64,000 nt of DNA from Amycolatopsis coloradensis (GTDB taxonomy: Bacteria > Actinomycetota > Actinomycetes > Mycobacteriales > Pseudonocardiaceae): positions 62,001-126,000 of the forward strand of contig NZ_MQUQ01000018.1 in assembly GCF_001953865.1 (NCBI RefSeq), given 5' to 3'. Positions 53,907-62,137 of the stretch are shown here, one piece after another. Under the pieces are notes generated by a model, which was given only the letters and a program-made list of their open reading frames with translations, had not been told where the DNA came from and did no database searches. The position numbers were made by a program, and so were the translations under genes. Numbering within the stretch: position 1 is the stretch's first letter; the number at the start of each line of letters is the position of its first letter.

Positions 53907-54498
53907 CGTCCGGCCAGGAGGGGGAACGGCCGAGCAGTGCGACGATCGTGTCCAAATCGGACGGTCCCTTCTCGTTGACGGCCGGGCCGAATGCGGCACC
54001 CGGTGCCTTCCGGTTCTGTCCGTCCGGGATCGACTCGGCGAAACGTAGTCCGGCGTCGAGCACCTCCTGCTGGAACTCGAGCGGCAGTCCCAGAGTCTTG
54101 GCGACGTCCCAGGAGTGCACCAGGTAGTCCACGAAATGGAAACCCAGGGCCTGTTCCGCGGTGAAGGTGATCTCGGTGGAGAACTCGGGGAGCGCGAACT
54201 TGCGGGCGTCGAGGTCGTGGGGCACGAAGGCGTTCAGGACTCGCTTGACCGAGTCGCGGTAGGTGGCGACGGGGTCTTCGCCCAAGGGGATCAGGCGCCA
54301 GTGGTCGAGGTGGCTCTCTCCGTCGGCCGAGGCGGCGAAGCCGTAGTGCTGGGTGGCCATGTGGGCGAGGAGGCCGTGCAGGGTCCAGGCCGCGCAGGGG
54401 GTCGGTTTCTCCAGGTCGCTGGGGGTGATCTGGGAGACGAGGTCCAGGCTGGCCCGGACCACGATGGCGTCGAGGAAGCGTAGGTTATCGATAGGCAT
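53890..54498 (-). CDS. TIGR03086-type DinB/maleylpyruvate-isomerase-like protein
   Basis: A 202-residue four-helix-bundle protein. Markers: TPCAAWTLHGLLAHMATQHYGF (His metal ligand), FHFVDYLVHSWDVAKTLGL (two His), as in actinomycete TIGR03086 proteins related to mycothiol-dependent isomerases. It may use mycothiol as cofactor. ATG 54498 is preferred; ATG 54504 is six bases upstream. The MarR gene is divergent, and the operator covers the 5' end of this gene. Confidence 0.82.
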   Translation of the reverse strand: MPIDNLRFLDAIVVRASLDLVSQITPSDLEKPTPCAAWTLHGLLAHMATQHYGFAASADGESHLDHWRLIPLGEDPVATYRDSVKRVLNAFVPHDLDARKFALPEFSTEITFTAEQALGFHFVDYLVHSWDVAKTLGLPLEFQQEVLDAGLRFAESIPDGQNRKAPGAAFGPAVNEKGPSDLDTIVALLGRSPSWPDAKPLA

Positions 54499-54499
54499 G

Positions 54500-54520
54500 C
54501 GCATATCATCTACATATGCG
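54500..54520. promoter_or_regulatory. Inverted repeat, candidate MarR operator
   Basis: CGCATAT-CATCTAC-ATATGCG has perfect 7-bp arms at 54500-54506 and 54514-54520. It sits two bases before the TIGR03086 start and 49 bp before the MarR start, a normal place for a MarR site that represses both. Confidence 0.6.
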
Positions 54521-54568
54521 TACGAGTTCGTCAACAGGTTTCGCGAGAGCGCTCGGTATGGTCTGCGC

Positions 54569-54997
54569 ATGGCGGAGCAGCGGAGGCCGGATCTCGCGGC
54601 GATGCTCGGCGGGCTGATGCGGCGGCTGATGACGGCCGAGTCGCCGGTGCTGGCCGAGCACGGGTTGACCATGTGGGGTTACGTGGTGCTCAGCGCGCTC
54701 GACGACGGACCCGTCCGTACGCAGGCCGCGCTCGCGAAGGCGATCGGCGCGGACAAGACGCGGATCATCGGCACACTCGACAAGCTCCAGGAAGACGGCT
54801 TGATCACCCGCGAGCCGGATCCGAATGACCGCCGGGTCCGCCTGCTGGGGATCACCGACGACGGCCGCGCCGCGCGGCGCTCCACCCAGGTGCGGATCCA
54901 GGAGCAGGAGGAACGACTGCTCGCCCAGTTGTCCGCCGCGGACCGCAAGGCGTTCCTCAAGGCCGCGCGGGTGCTGTCCGAAGCGCAGTGGCCGTGA
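54569..54997 (+). CDS. MarR family regulator
   Basis: A 142-residue winged-helix dimer from ATG 54569 (MAEQRRPDLAAMLGGLMRRL). The DNA-binding region is RTQAALAKAIGADKTRIIGTL, with the wing DPNDRRVRLLGITDDG, the classical MarR D-x-R-x-x-R signature. MarR proteins respond to phenolic or oxidative compounds. The divergent TIGR03086 gene is the likely target. The stop is three bases from the convergent membrane-protein stop. Confidence 0.88.
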   Translation: MAEQRRPDLAAMLGGLMRRLMTAESPVLAEHGLTMWGYVVLSALDDGPVRTQAALAKAIGADKTRIIGTLDKLQEDGLITREPDPNDRRVRLLGITDDGRAARRSTQVRIQEQEERLLAQLSAADRKAFLKAARVLSEAQWP

Positions 54998-55000
54998 GTG

Positions 55001-55429
55001 CTAGCGAACGGGCCTGAACCAGCCGGCATAGGTCAGCAGCAGTCCGATCACGGCCAGGACGCCGAAAAAGACGCGGGCGACGGTCAGTGCGGTGGGTGAG
55101 AGCATGGTCGCGTCGACTCCCGACTCGACGGCCCCGGGGACAGCGATCAGCAGGAAACCACGGATGGCGACGAACCAGCCGAACAGGGACACGGTGACCG
55201 CGAGCGGCCCGCGCCAGCTGCGATGTCCTCCGATGATGACGAGTCCCGCCGCGAGCATCATCGCGCCGAGCAGCAGGATCAGCCCAGGCTGGGCGAACAG
55301 GTCGCCGACGAGCCCTGGCAGGTCGGGCAGGCGGATCGCGTAGACGATCGTGAACGTGGCGACATAAGGGCCGATCACCCGGGCGAAAGCACGGGTTCGT
55401 CGCCGAGCTTCGGGAGTTGCGGTGGTCAC
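55001..55429 (-). CDS. Small four-helix membrane protein
   Basis: A 142-residue integral membrane protein with four hydrophobic helices (about 18-38, 46-66, 74-96 and 112-136) and few charged residues between. Family not recognised. It begins 20 bp after a TetR gene on the same strand and is probably repressed by it. Confidence 0.75.
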   Translation of the reverse strand: MTTATPEARRRTRAFARVIGPYVATFTIVYAIRLPDLPGLVGDLFAQPGLILLLGAMMLAAGLVIIGGHRSWRGPLAVTVSLFGWFVAIRGFLLIAVPGAVESGVDATMLSPTALTVARVFFGVLAVIGLLLTYAGWFRPVR

Positions 55430-55449
55430 GGCGCCTTTCCCTTTTTTGG

Positions 55450-56031
55450 CTATGGTCGATAGCCGGCTTGGTGGAGCACGGCTCGGAGGTAGTCCTTCGT
55501 CTCCGCGGGGGTGCAGGTGTCCGGGCGGGTGGCCAGGTGCTGCCAGATCGCACCGGTGAGCAGATCCAGCAGGACGTCCGGGTCGGAGTCCGACGGCAGG
55601 TGCCCGCTTTCGCGAGCGTGGGCGAACACGTCTCGGCGTGCCTGATCGCGATGCCGTCCGAAAAGGTCCTGATAGGCGCGAGCGAGTTCTGGCTGATCCT
55701 CGATCGCGCCGTAGAGGCGCCGGAGGAGCCGCCGTTGCCGCGGATCGGCGACGGCGGTCGACCAGCCGGACAGCAGTTGCTCGAGGTCGGCGATTTCCGG
55801 TGTTCGCGGGGGATTGCCGTAGGCGGCTTCGAGGGCGGCGATCAGAAGGCGGGTCTTGTCCGGGAAGCGCCGGTACACGGTCGCCCTGGTCACTCCGGCG
55901 CGTCGCGCCACCTGCTCGATGCTGGTCGCTCCGGCGCCGGATTCGATCAGCAGGTCCAGCGCCGCGTCGAGGATCGCGGCGTCGGCTTCTCTGCTACGGG
56001 GACGGCCGGGAGCGCGATCCGCTGAAGTCAC
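55450..56031 (-). CDS. TetR family regulator
   Basis: A 193-residue repressor starting at GTG 56031 (or 56034). The N-terminal APGRPRSREADAAILDAALDLL leads into the HTH IEQVARRAGVTRATVYRRF, and a C-terminal TetR domain follows (LLDLLTGAIWQHLATRPDT). A 26-bp operator-like palindrome begins nine bases upstream of the start. The membrane protein gene downstream is likely its target. Confidence 0.88.
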   Translation of the reverse strand: MTSADRAPGRPRSREADAAILDAALDLLIESGAGATSIEQVARRAGVTRATVYRRFPDKTRLLIAALEAAYGNPPRTPEIADLEQLLSGWSTAVADPRQRRLLRRLYGAIEDQPELARAYQDLFGRHRDQARRDVFAHARESGHLPSDSDPDVLLDLLTGAIWQHLATRPDTCTPAETKDYLRAVLHQAGYRP

Positions 56032-56039
56032 CACTTTAA

Positions 56040-56065
56040 TATACAGTACAGTGCTGTATTGTATA
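56040..56065. promoter_or_regulatory. 26-bp near-perfect palindrome, candidate TetR operator
   Basis: Arms 56040-56051 and 56054-56065 are complementary at 11 of 12 positions around TG; the left arm reads TATACAGTACAG. It is AT-rich in a high-GC genome and lies exactly where the promoter of the TetR-membrane-protein operon should be. Confidence 0.65.
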
Positions 56066-56096
56066 GAGAAGCGGCGCTGGCCCGCCTTTACGTTTC

Positions 56097-56723
56097 TTAG
56101 GCCAATACCTCCGCGACCATGCCCGCTGGATAATCCGACGGCGAGCGGTTCCACCACGCGCTGAACGCCTGGGCCAGCCGCTTCGGCACCTCGACCTGCG
56201 CGCCGCCGCCGTGGAAGTCGATCGTCACCAATACGGCGTCGATCTCCGCTCCGTCCCAGGGGATTCGCCGGACGAGCTTCGCGTAATCGGCGCTCGCGGA
56301 CACGAACGTCACCACTTTCGTGGCACCGACGCGGCGGGTTTCGTCAAGGATGGCGTGTTCGAGTACGCCGGACGGCCAGTCGCCGAGCCGGAGTTTCCGG
56401 TCGTAGTAGGCGATCGGCTCGTCGGCGCGCAGGATTCCGTAGCCGCCGCTGAGGATCAGCGCCCGCCCGTTCGCGGCGGCCTCGCCCAGCGCGCCGCCGA
56501 CATTCCGGTAGAAGTTCCCGTTGTAGCGGCGCCACGCGGGCCGCAGCCCACCGTCGTCGACCTTGGACTTGGCGAGGACGCCGGCCCGCGCGCGGAGCAT
56601 CGTCTCCGACCAGGCCGTCCCGGTTTCCGTGGCCTGTCCGCCCCGGTTCTTACCCTTTGAAGGGCCGAGGACGGTCAGCGCCTCGCGCGGATCGATCGCG
56701 TTCAGAACACGGGACGCCTCCAC
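56097..56723 (-). CDS. YaaA/DUF6884-like protein
   Basis: A 208-residue protein of uncertain function. VLGPSKGKNRGG, RRYNGNFYRNVG and ILSGGYGILRADEPIAYYD recall the fold of YaaA (peroxide-stress DNA-binding protein) and of DUF6884 enzymes related to modified-base metabolism, where a Ser/Gly-rich loop and the SGGYGIL-xP strand line the active cleft. No other domain. I am not sure which subfamily applies. Monocistronic. Confidence 0.55.
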   Translation of the reverse strand: MEASRVLNAIDPREALTVLGPSKGKNRGGQATETGTAWSETMLRARAGVLAKSKVDDGGLRPAWRRYNGNFYRNVGGALGEAAANGRALILSGGYGILRADEPIAYYDRKLRLGDWPSGVLEHAILDETRRVGATKVVTFVSASADYAKLVRRIPWDGAEIDAVLVTIDFHGGGAQVEVPKRLAQAFSAWWNRSPSDYPAGMVAEVLA

Positions 56724-56805
56724 CGGGCAAGCCTATCCGGTGACGCGCTGACCGGACGCTGACCGGGCACGGGCATGCTGGGTACACAGACATCGAAGGA
56801 GGAGC

Positions 56806-59800
56806 ATGCCGCCGTTAGTCGTGCACGGCCTGTGGTCCCGGGGCCGCGGGATCGTGCTCTGGGGCGAACACGGCGACCGCCCCACGACGACGTCGATGCG
56901 GCCGTCGATGTCGGCCCGGCCGCATCCGTTCGCGGCGTCGGTGGCGGATCTGACCGCGCTGCACCCCGGCAAACCCGCGTCGGCCACGCTGCTGCTGCCA
57001 TCCCGGCGCGGCGGCCCGGTCGCCTCGCCCGAACTGGGGACTCGCGGCCGCCCTCAGCAGGAACTGTCGCTGGAGCCGTGGTCGGTACCGGCGCTCCTGA
57101 TCGACCCCACCGAGCTGGGGGACCTCGCCGACACGGTCAGCTACGGCACTTCCGTCCGCCATCTCCGCGCGATCGTCCGGCTGGCGGACGACCTGGTCCG
57201 CCGCGGCCGGGTGCTGCCCACCCTCGTGCGGAACGAGCTCGTGGCGCGGGCGCGCTGGCGGCCGGTGGCCCGCGGCGGCGACGCGGTCGCGCTTCAGGCG
57301 CTGATCGCCGCCACCCCGCCGGTCGGCCGGGCCGAACACACCAGGCCGGACCCGGCAACGCTGGTCACCGACGCGCTCCACACGCTCGTCGACACCGCGG
57401 TCCGCGAGCGACTGGCCGCCGCCGGTCACGCCTTGGAAAGCGACGGACGCGAGGGCCCGTTCGGATCGTGGCTCCACGCGCTGAAGACCGCTGACGACCG
57501 GATCGGCCAGGCGCCGGGGCGGATGGGGATCGTCGCCGAGGGCATCTCGGCTTGGGATGCCGTCGGCGACACCGACCTCACCGAGGGCACCGTCTGCCTC
57601 CGGCTCGACGAGGTCCCCACCCTGTACGGCCCGGTCGACGACCCCGACGACCAGACCGGCGACGGAACCAAGTGGCAGCTGCGGTTCTTTCTGCGCTCTG
57701 CGGCCGATCCGAGCCTCCTTCTCCCGGCGGAGGACGTCTGGTCCGGCAAGGCGGGCGCGAAGTTCACCGATCCCGAAGGCCTGTTCGCCGCCGAACTGGA
57801 GCGAGCCGCGGGAGTGCTGCCGTTGCTGGCTCCGGCGGTCCAGGCCGAGAAGCCGGGTCTCTACGACCTCACCGTCACCGAAACCGTGGAGTTCCTCGAC
57901 GGCGGGGCGGAACAGCTGGTCGCGGCCGGTTTCGACGTCCAGCTCCCGGCGAGCTGGGGCGGCAGGCGGAAGCTCGCGCTGAAGCTGTCCGTCCGCGGCG
58001 CGCCCGTCGACCAGGCCGCCGTGCATCGCCTCGGCCGCCACCAGCTCGCCTCCTATCGCTGGGCCCTCGCGGTCGGGGAGGACGCGCTGACCGACGAGGA
58101 GCTGGCCGGGCTCGCCGCCGCGAAGTCGTCGCTGGTGCGGCTGCGCGGCCGCTGGGTGAGCGTCGACCCCGAACTGCTGCGCGCCGGTCTCGACTACCTG
58201 CGCCGCGACCCGGACCGGGAGAAACCGCCGCTGCCCACCCCGGCGGACCTGCTGGCCTTGCTCCACGGAGGCTTCGAAGCGCCGTTGCCGGTCACCGAAG
58301 TCACCACCGACGGCTGGATCGACGACTTCCTCGCCGGGCGGATCCAGAAGACCCTCGAACTCCTCGAGCCGCCGCCGACCTTCCTGGCGACCCTGCGGCC
58401 GTACCAGAGCCGGGGTGTCGCCTGGCTTTCGTTCATGACATCGATCGACCTCGGCGCCTGCCTCGCCGACGACATGGGACTCGGCAAGACCGTCCAGCTG
58501 CTCGCGCTCGAAGCGACCGAGCGAACGAGCAGCGACGCCGGGCCGACACTGCTCGTCTGCCCGATGTCGTTGCTCGGGACGTGGCAGCGCGAAACGGCGA
58601 AGTTCGCGCCGGAACTGCGTGTCCATCTCCATCACGGCGCTGACCGGGAGCACGGGGCCCGGCTGTCCGCGCGTATCGAAGGCGCGGATCTCGTCGTCAC
58701 CACCTACTCGACCGCCGCCAGGGACGCCGACGAACTCGCGGGCACCCGGTGGCATCGGCTCGTGCTCGACGAGGCGCAGGCGGTCAAGAACCAGAACACC
58801 GGCCCGGCGCGGGCTCTGCGCCGGATCCCCGCCGGTCATCGGGTCGCGCTGACCGGAACGCCGGTGGAGAACCGGCTCGCCGATTTGTGGTCGCTGTCGG
58901 ATCTGCTCAACCCCGGCGTCCTCGGTGGCAGACAGGAGTTCCGCGAGCGGTTCGAGGTGCCCATCGAGCGCCGGGGCGACCTGACCGCGGCCACCGAACT
59001 ACGCCGGCTGACCCGGCCGTTCCTGTTGCGCCGCCTCAAAACCGACCCGACCGTGCTGGCCGACCTGCCCGAGAAGATCGAGATACTCCAGGAATACCGG
59101 CTCACTCGCGAGCAGGTGACGCTGTACCGCGCGACCGTGGACGAGATGATGACCAAGATCGCCGACAGCGCCGGGGTCAAACGGCGCGGCAACATCCTCG
59201 CCGCGATCACCAAGCTCAAACAGATCTGCAACCATCCCGCGCATCTGCTGCACGACGGTTCGCCGATCGGGGTCCGCTCCGGCAAGGTCAACCGGCTCGA
59301 AGAACTCCTCGCGGAGATCCTGGAAACGGGCGATCGCGCGCTGTGCTTCACCCAGTTCGCCGAGTTCGGGCACCTGCTCGTGCCGCACCTTTCGCATCGG
59401 CTGAACGCGAAGATCGCCTTCCTGCACGGCGGGTTGTCCCAGCGGCGCCGCGACTCGATCGTCGAACACTTCCAGTCGGGCGACGGCCCGCCGATCCTGC
59501 TCGCGTCCTTGAAGACCGGCGGAGCGGGACTGACGCTCACCGCGGCCACCCACGTCCTGCATCTGGACCGGTGGTGGAATCCGGCGGTCGAGGAACAGGC
59601 CACCGACCGGGCGTTCCGCATCGGCCAGCGGCGGAGTGTCCAGGTGCGGAAGTTCGTCTGCCCCGGCACCATCGAGGAACGCATCGACGCCGTCATCACC
59701 AAGAAGGAAGCGCTGGTCGGGCTCGTCGTCACCGACGGGGAAGACTGGCTCACGGAGCTGTCCACCGATTCGCTGCGCGAGGTCTTCGCACTGGGACGGG

Positions 59801-59817
59801 AGGCAGGCGATGACTGA
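56806..59817 (+). CDS. SNF2-family DEAD/DEAH-type helicase
   Basis: A 1003-residue ATP-dependent DNA translocase. The first 490 residues are the bacterial SNF2 N-terminal accessory region. The motor follows: motif I DDMGLGKTVQ (Lys near 560), Ia LLVCPMSLLGTWQRE, II LVLDEAQAVKN, III ALTGTPVENRLADLWSL, then V LLASLKTGGAGLTLTAA and VI QATDRAFRIGQ. Such bacterial HepA/RapA relatives remodel nucleoprotein complexes; some are defence genes. AAGGAGGAG precedes ATG 56806. It overlaps a SWIM gene by 8 bp. Confidence 0.92.
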   Translation: MPPLVVHGLWSRGRGIVLWGEHGDRPTTTSMRPSMSARPHPFAASVADLTALHPGKPASATLLLPSRRGGPVASPELGTRGRPQQELSLEPWSVPALLIDPTELGDLADTVSYGTSVRHLRAIVRLADDLVRRGRVLPTLVRNELVARARWRPVARGGDAVALQALIAATPPVGRAEHTRPDPATLVTDALHTLVDTAVRERLAAAGHALESDGREGPFGSWLHALKTADDRIGQAPGRMGIVAEGISAWDAVGDTDLTEGTVCLRLDEVPTLYGPVDDPDDQTGDGTKWQLRFFLRSAADPSLLLPAEDVWSGKAGAKFTDPEGLFAAELERAAGVLPLLAPAVQAEKPGLYDLTVTETVEFLDGGAEQLVAAGFDVQLPASWGGRRKLALKLSVRGAPVDQAAVHRLGRHQLASYRWALAVGEDALTDEELAGLAAAKSSLVRLRGRWVSVDPELLRAGLDYLRRDPDREKPPLPTPADLLALLHGGFEAPLPVTEVTTDGWIDDFLAGRIQKTLELLEPPPTFLATLRPYQSRGVAWLSFMTSIDLGACLADDMGLGKTVQLLALEATERTSSDAGPTLLVCPMSLLGTWQRETAKFAPELRVHLHHGADREHGARLSARIEGADLVVTTYSTAARDADELAGTRWHRLVLDEAQAVKNQNTGPARALRRIPAGHRVALTGTPVENRLADLWSLSDLLNPGVLGGRQEFRERFEVPIERRGDLTAATELRRLTRPFLLRRLKTDPTVLADLPEKIEILQEYRLTREQVTLYRATVDEMMTKIADSAGVKRRGNILAAITKLKQICNHPAHLLHDGSPIGVRSGKVNRLEELLAEILETGDRALCFTQFAEFGHLLVPHLSHRLNAKIAFLHGGLSQRRRDSIVEHFQSGDGPPILLASLKTGGAGLTLTAATHVLHLDRWWNPAVEEQATDRAFRIGQRRSVQVRKFVCPGTIEERIDAVITKKEALVGLVVTDGEDWLTELSTDSLREVFALGREAGDD

Positions 59818-60517
59818 CCGATTCCGCCGGGCACTCGACGAACTCGGCGTCCACAATGGACTCGTACCGCCCTGCCGGGTCGACAGCCTCACGATCGGGC
59901 CCGGCGCGGCCGTCGCCGAGGTCCGGGTGACGCGGCAGCGGTTCTACGAGGTCCGCATCGGCCTGCCGACGTTCGGCAAGCAGGTGTGGACGGCGGTCAC
60001 CGCCGCCATCGTCGCGGAAGAAGCCACGACGGCGGCCCTGCTCGACGGGCGGGTCCCGGAGGACGTCGAACGCTTCTTCGCCGCGGAGCAGGTGCCGCTG
60101 TTCCCCGAGGCGGCGTGGGAACTGTCGCTGGACTGCACGTGTCCGGGCACCCGTGTCCCGTGCGATCACCTCGTCGCCGGGCTGATCGCACTCGAAAAAG
60201 AGGCCGAGACTGAACCGTTCTCGATCTTCGCACTTCGCGGACGCGATCGCACGACGTTGCTCGAAGACATCGGACGCCAAGCGGGCGCCCGCGTCATGGC
60301 GCCGTCGGCCGATGCCGGAACACCCGCCCTCGACGAGGTCATGGACGACTTCTTCGGCTGGGGCCCGGCCGGGGACGTCACGAAAACGCGACGACCACCG
60401 GCCGGGGATCCGCTGGGTCTGCTGGACGAAGTCCCGCCGCTCAAGGCCACCGTGGACGGAACCTCGGTCACCGCCCTGCTACGACCGCTCTACCGGGTGC
60501 TCACCGGTCAGGAGTGA
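59810..60517 (+). CDS. SWIM zinc-finger partner of the SNF2 helicase
   Basis: A 235-residue protein. The SWIM motif is LDCTCPGTRVPCDHLVAGLIAL, C-x-C-x7-C-x-H. A preceding beta-rich part (VAEVRVTRQRFYEVRIGLPTF) fits the usual SWIM-helicase partner. ATG 59810 lies inside the SNF2 gene, so translation is coupled. SWIM proteins commonly accompany SNF2 helicases in actinobacteria and probably supply DNA or protein binding. Confidence 0.85.
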   Translation: MTDRFRRALDELGVHNGLVPPCRVDSLTIGPGAAVAEVRVTRQRFYEVRIGLPTFGKQVWTAVTAAIVAEEATTAALLDGRVPEDVERFFAAEQVPLFPEAAWELSLDCTCPGTRVPCDHLVAGLIALEKEAETEPFSIFALRGRDRTTLLEDIGRQAGARVMAPSADAGTPALDEVMDDFFGWGPAGDVTKTRRPPAGDPLGLLDEVPPLKATVDGTSVTALLRPLYRVLTGQE

Positions 60518-60526
60518 AGGCGATCG

Positions 60527-61561
60527 TCATCGGGTCACTCCGTTCCATTCGGCGTCGCCGAGGTCGGCGAAGTAGGAATCGACCAATGATTCGTCCACTT
60601 CGGACAGCGTCGCCGGCGCCCACTGGGGCGAGCGGTCCTTGTCGATGATCTGCGCCCGGATCCCCTCGACGAACTCGGCGGAGGACAGTGCGCGAGTCGA
60701 GACGCGGAACTCCTGCGCCAGCACGGTTTCCAGTTCGGGCATCGCCGCCGCCGAGCGGAGCGCCCGCAGGGTCACCTTGAGCGAGGTGGGCGACTTCGCC
60801 TCGATCTCCTTGGCGGTGGTCGCCGCCGCGTCGCCCCCGGAGTGGAGCCGGGTCAGGATCTCCTCGACCGTGTCCGCCGCGTAGCAGTGGTCGATCCAGT
60901 CCGCGTCGGCCGCCAGACCGCTGGCCGGTGCGGCCTCCGCGAACAGGTCCAGTGCGGTGTCCGGGGTGTGCGACGCGAGCGCGTCGAGCAGGTCCGGGAT
61001 CCGTTCGCCGGGCACGAAATGATCGGCGAGTCCACAGTGGATCGCATCGGGTCCGGTGATGGAGCCCGCGGTGAGCGCCATGTGTGTGCCGAGTTCGCCG
61101 GGGGCGCGGGACAGCAGGTACGTGCCGCCGACGTCGGGGACGAAGCCGATGCCGGCCTCGGGCATGCCGAGCCGGGTGCGTTCGGTGACGATCCGGTGGC
61201 TGCCGTGCGCCGAGACGCCGACCCCGCCACCCATCACGAGACCGTCCATGAGCGCCAGGTACGGCTTGGGGTAGCGCGAGATCAGCGCGTTCAGCCGGTA
61301 CTCGTCGGCCCAGAACCGCAGCGACGCGGTGCCGCCGCCGCGCGCGTCTTCGTAGATGGCACGGATGTCACCGCCCGCGCAGAGTCCGCGATCACCGGCG
61401 CCGTCGATCAGCACGGCGCGGACCCCCGCGTCGGAACGCCACGTTTCGAGGTGCTCGGTGATGGCGAGCACCATGTCGTGGTTCAGCGAGTTGAGCGCCC
61501 GCGGCCGGTTCAGCGTGATCCGGCCGATTCCACTGTGGATGAGGAACTTGACGTCGTTCAC
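60527..61561 (-). CDS. Enoyl-CoA hydratase/3-hydroxyisobutyryl-CoA hydrolase family protein
   Basis: A 344-residue crotonase-fold enzyme from GTG 61561, with GGAGA upstream. Oxyanion-hole motifs: GDRGLCAGGDIRAIYEDARG and DGLVMGGGVGVSAHGSHRIV, followed by PEAGIGFVPDVGGTYLLSRAPG. The length and the long C-terminal part (SPTSLKVTLRALRSA, FVEGIRAQIIDKDRSPQW) match 3-hydroxyisobutyryl-CoA hydrolases of valine breakdown better than simple hydratases. A cobalamin riboswitch lies 36 bp upstream. Valine breakdown feeds propionyl-CoA into B12-dependent methylmalonyl-CoA mutase, which makes the link thinkable. Confidence 0.88.
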   Translation of the reverse strand: MNDVKFLIHSGIGRITLNRPRALNSLNHDMVLAITEHLETWRSDAGVRAVLIDGAGDRGLCAGGDIRAIYEDARGGGTASLRFWADEYRLNALISRYPKPYLALMDGLVMGGGVGVSAHGSHRIVTERTRLGMPEAGIGFVPDVGGTYLLSRAPGELGTHMALTAGSITGPDAIHCGLADHFVPGERIPDLLDALASHTPDTALDLFAEAAPASGLAADADWIDHCYAADTVEEILTRLHSGGDAAATTAKEIEAKSPTSLKVTLRALRSAAAMPELETVLAQEFRVSTRALSSAEFVEGIRAQIIDKDRSPQWAPATLSEVDESLVDSYFADLGDAEWNGVTR

Positions 61562-61596
61562 GAGGTCTCCTGCAGCAGTGGACGAACACGACACGT

Positions 61597-61757
61597 CCGC
61601 GGCCGGTATCCTGGCTCCCGGATCTACGACGGCTCCGGCCTTCCCGGCTTTCGCCAGTGGCCGTACTCGTGGAGCGCCGCTCCCCGGTCACAGTGGCGGA
61701 CCGCTCCGGATTTTCACCGGCTTCCCTGCGCCGCAGACCTGTGGTCACCCTAAAGTA
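61597..61757 (-). promoter_or_regulatory. Cobalamin riboswitch
   Basis: Read leftward, the region contains all core blocks of the adenosylcobalamin aptamer: CGCAGGGAAGCCGGTGAAAA, TCCGG then GCGGTCCGCCACTGTGA, CCACTGG before GGGAAGGC, and GAGCCAGGATACCGGC. Order and spacing match the consensus. The aptamer ends 36 nt before the GTG of the enoyl-CoA hydratase-family gene. No T-run follows, so control is probably of ribosome access at GGAGA. Cobalamin normally lowers expression. Boundaries are approximate. Confidence 0.88.
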
Positions 61758-61834
61758 GGAAGTCCGACTATGTCGAGATCGAGGGTGTGGCGTACACCTC
61801 ACGAGCCCCGACGTCACCGGCGGCCTGGTCACTC

Positions 61835-61893
61835 AAGTACATGAAGGCCCCCTTCCTTGAGCCTAGGTACAGGAAGGAGTCCTTCATGTACTT
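61835..61893. repeat. Long intergenic hairpin
   Basis: Arms 61835-61858 and 61871-61893 pair at about 20 of 23 positions (AAGTACATGAAGG and CCTTCATGTACTT at the outer ends) around a 12-nt loop. It looks like a dispersed intergenic palindrome. Confidence 0.6.
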
Positions 61894-62040
61894 GGGGAAG
61901 GGGTGAAGGTCACCTTTGTTCGGCTCGGCCCCACGTCCTTATCGGTCACGATCATCTGGACCGAGTGTCGGGTTCGCGTGATCGGATGGGTCGACACGCG
62001 TGTGGGTCGGTCCCGTGGCGCACGTTCACCTTCCCCAAGT
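61890..62040. repeat. MITE-like segment with 12-bp terminal inverted repeats
   Basis: ACTTGGGGAAGG (61890-61901) and CCTTCCCCAAGT (62029-62040) are perfect inverted repeats bounding 151 bp with no open frame of note. Inside lies GGATGGGTCGACACGCGTGT, related to the hairpin arm at 3650-3668. No clear target duplication seen. The rest of 62041-62137 shows nothing else. Confidence 0.4.
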
Positions 62041-62137
62041 GGTGCCGGTACGGAGAGGGGCGGATTGCTCGGGAGTCCCACCGCGCGAATTCCGGCATTC
62101 GTCACCGGTCATGACCCAGGTCTGGTAGTTGTCGGAT

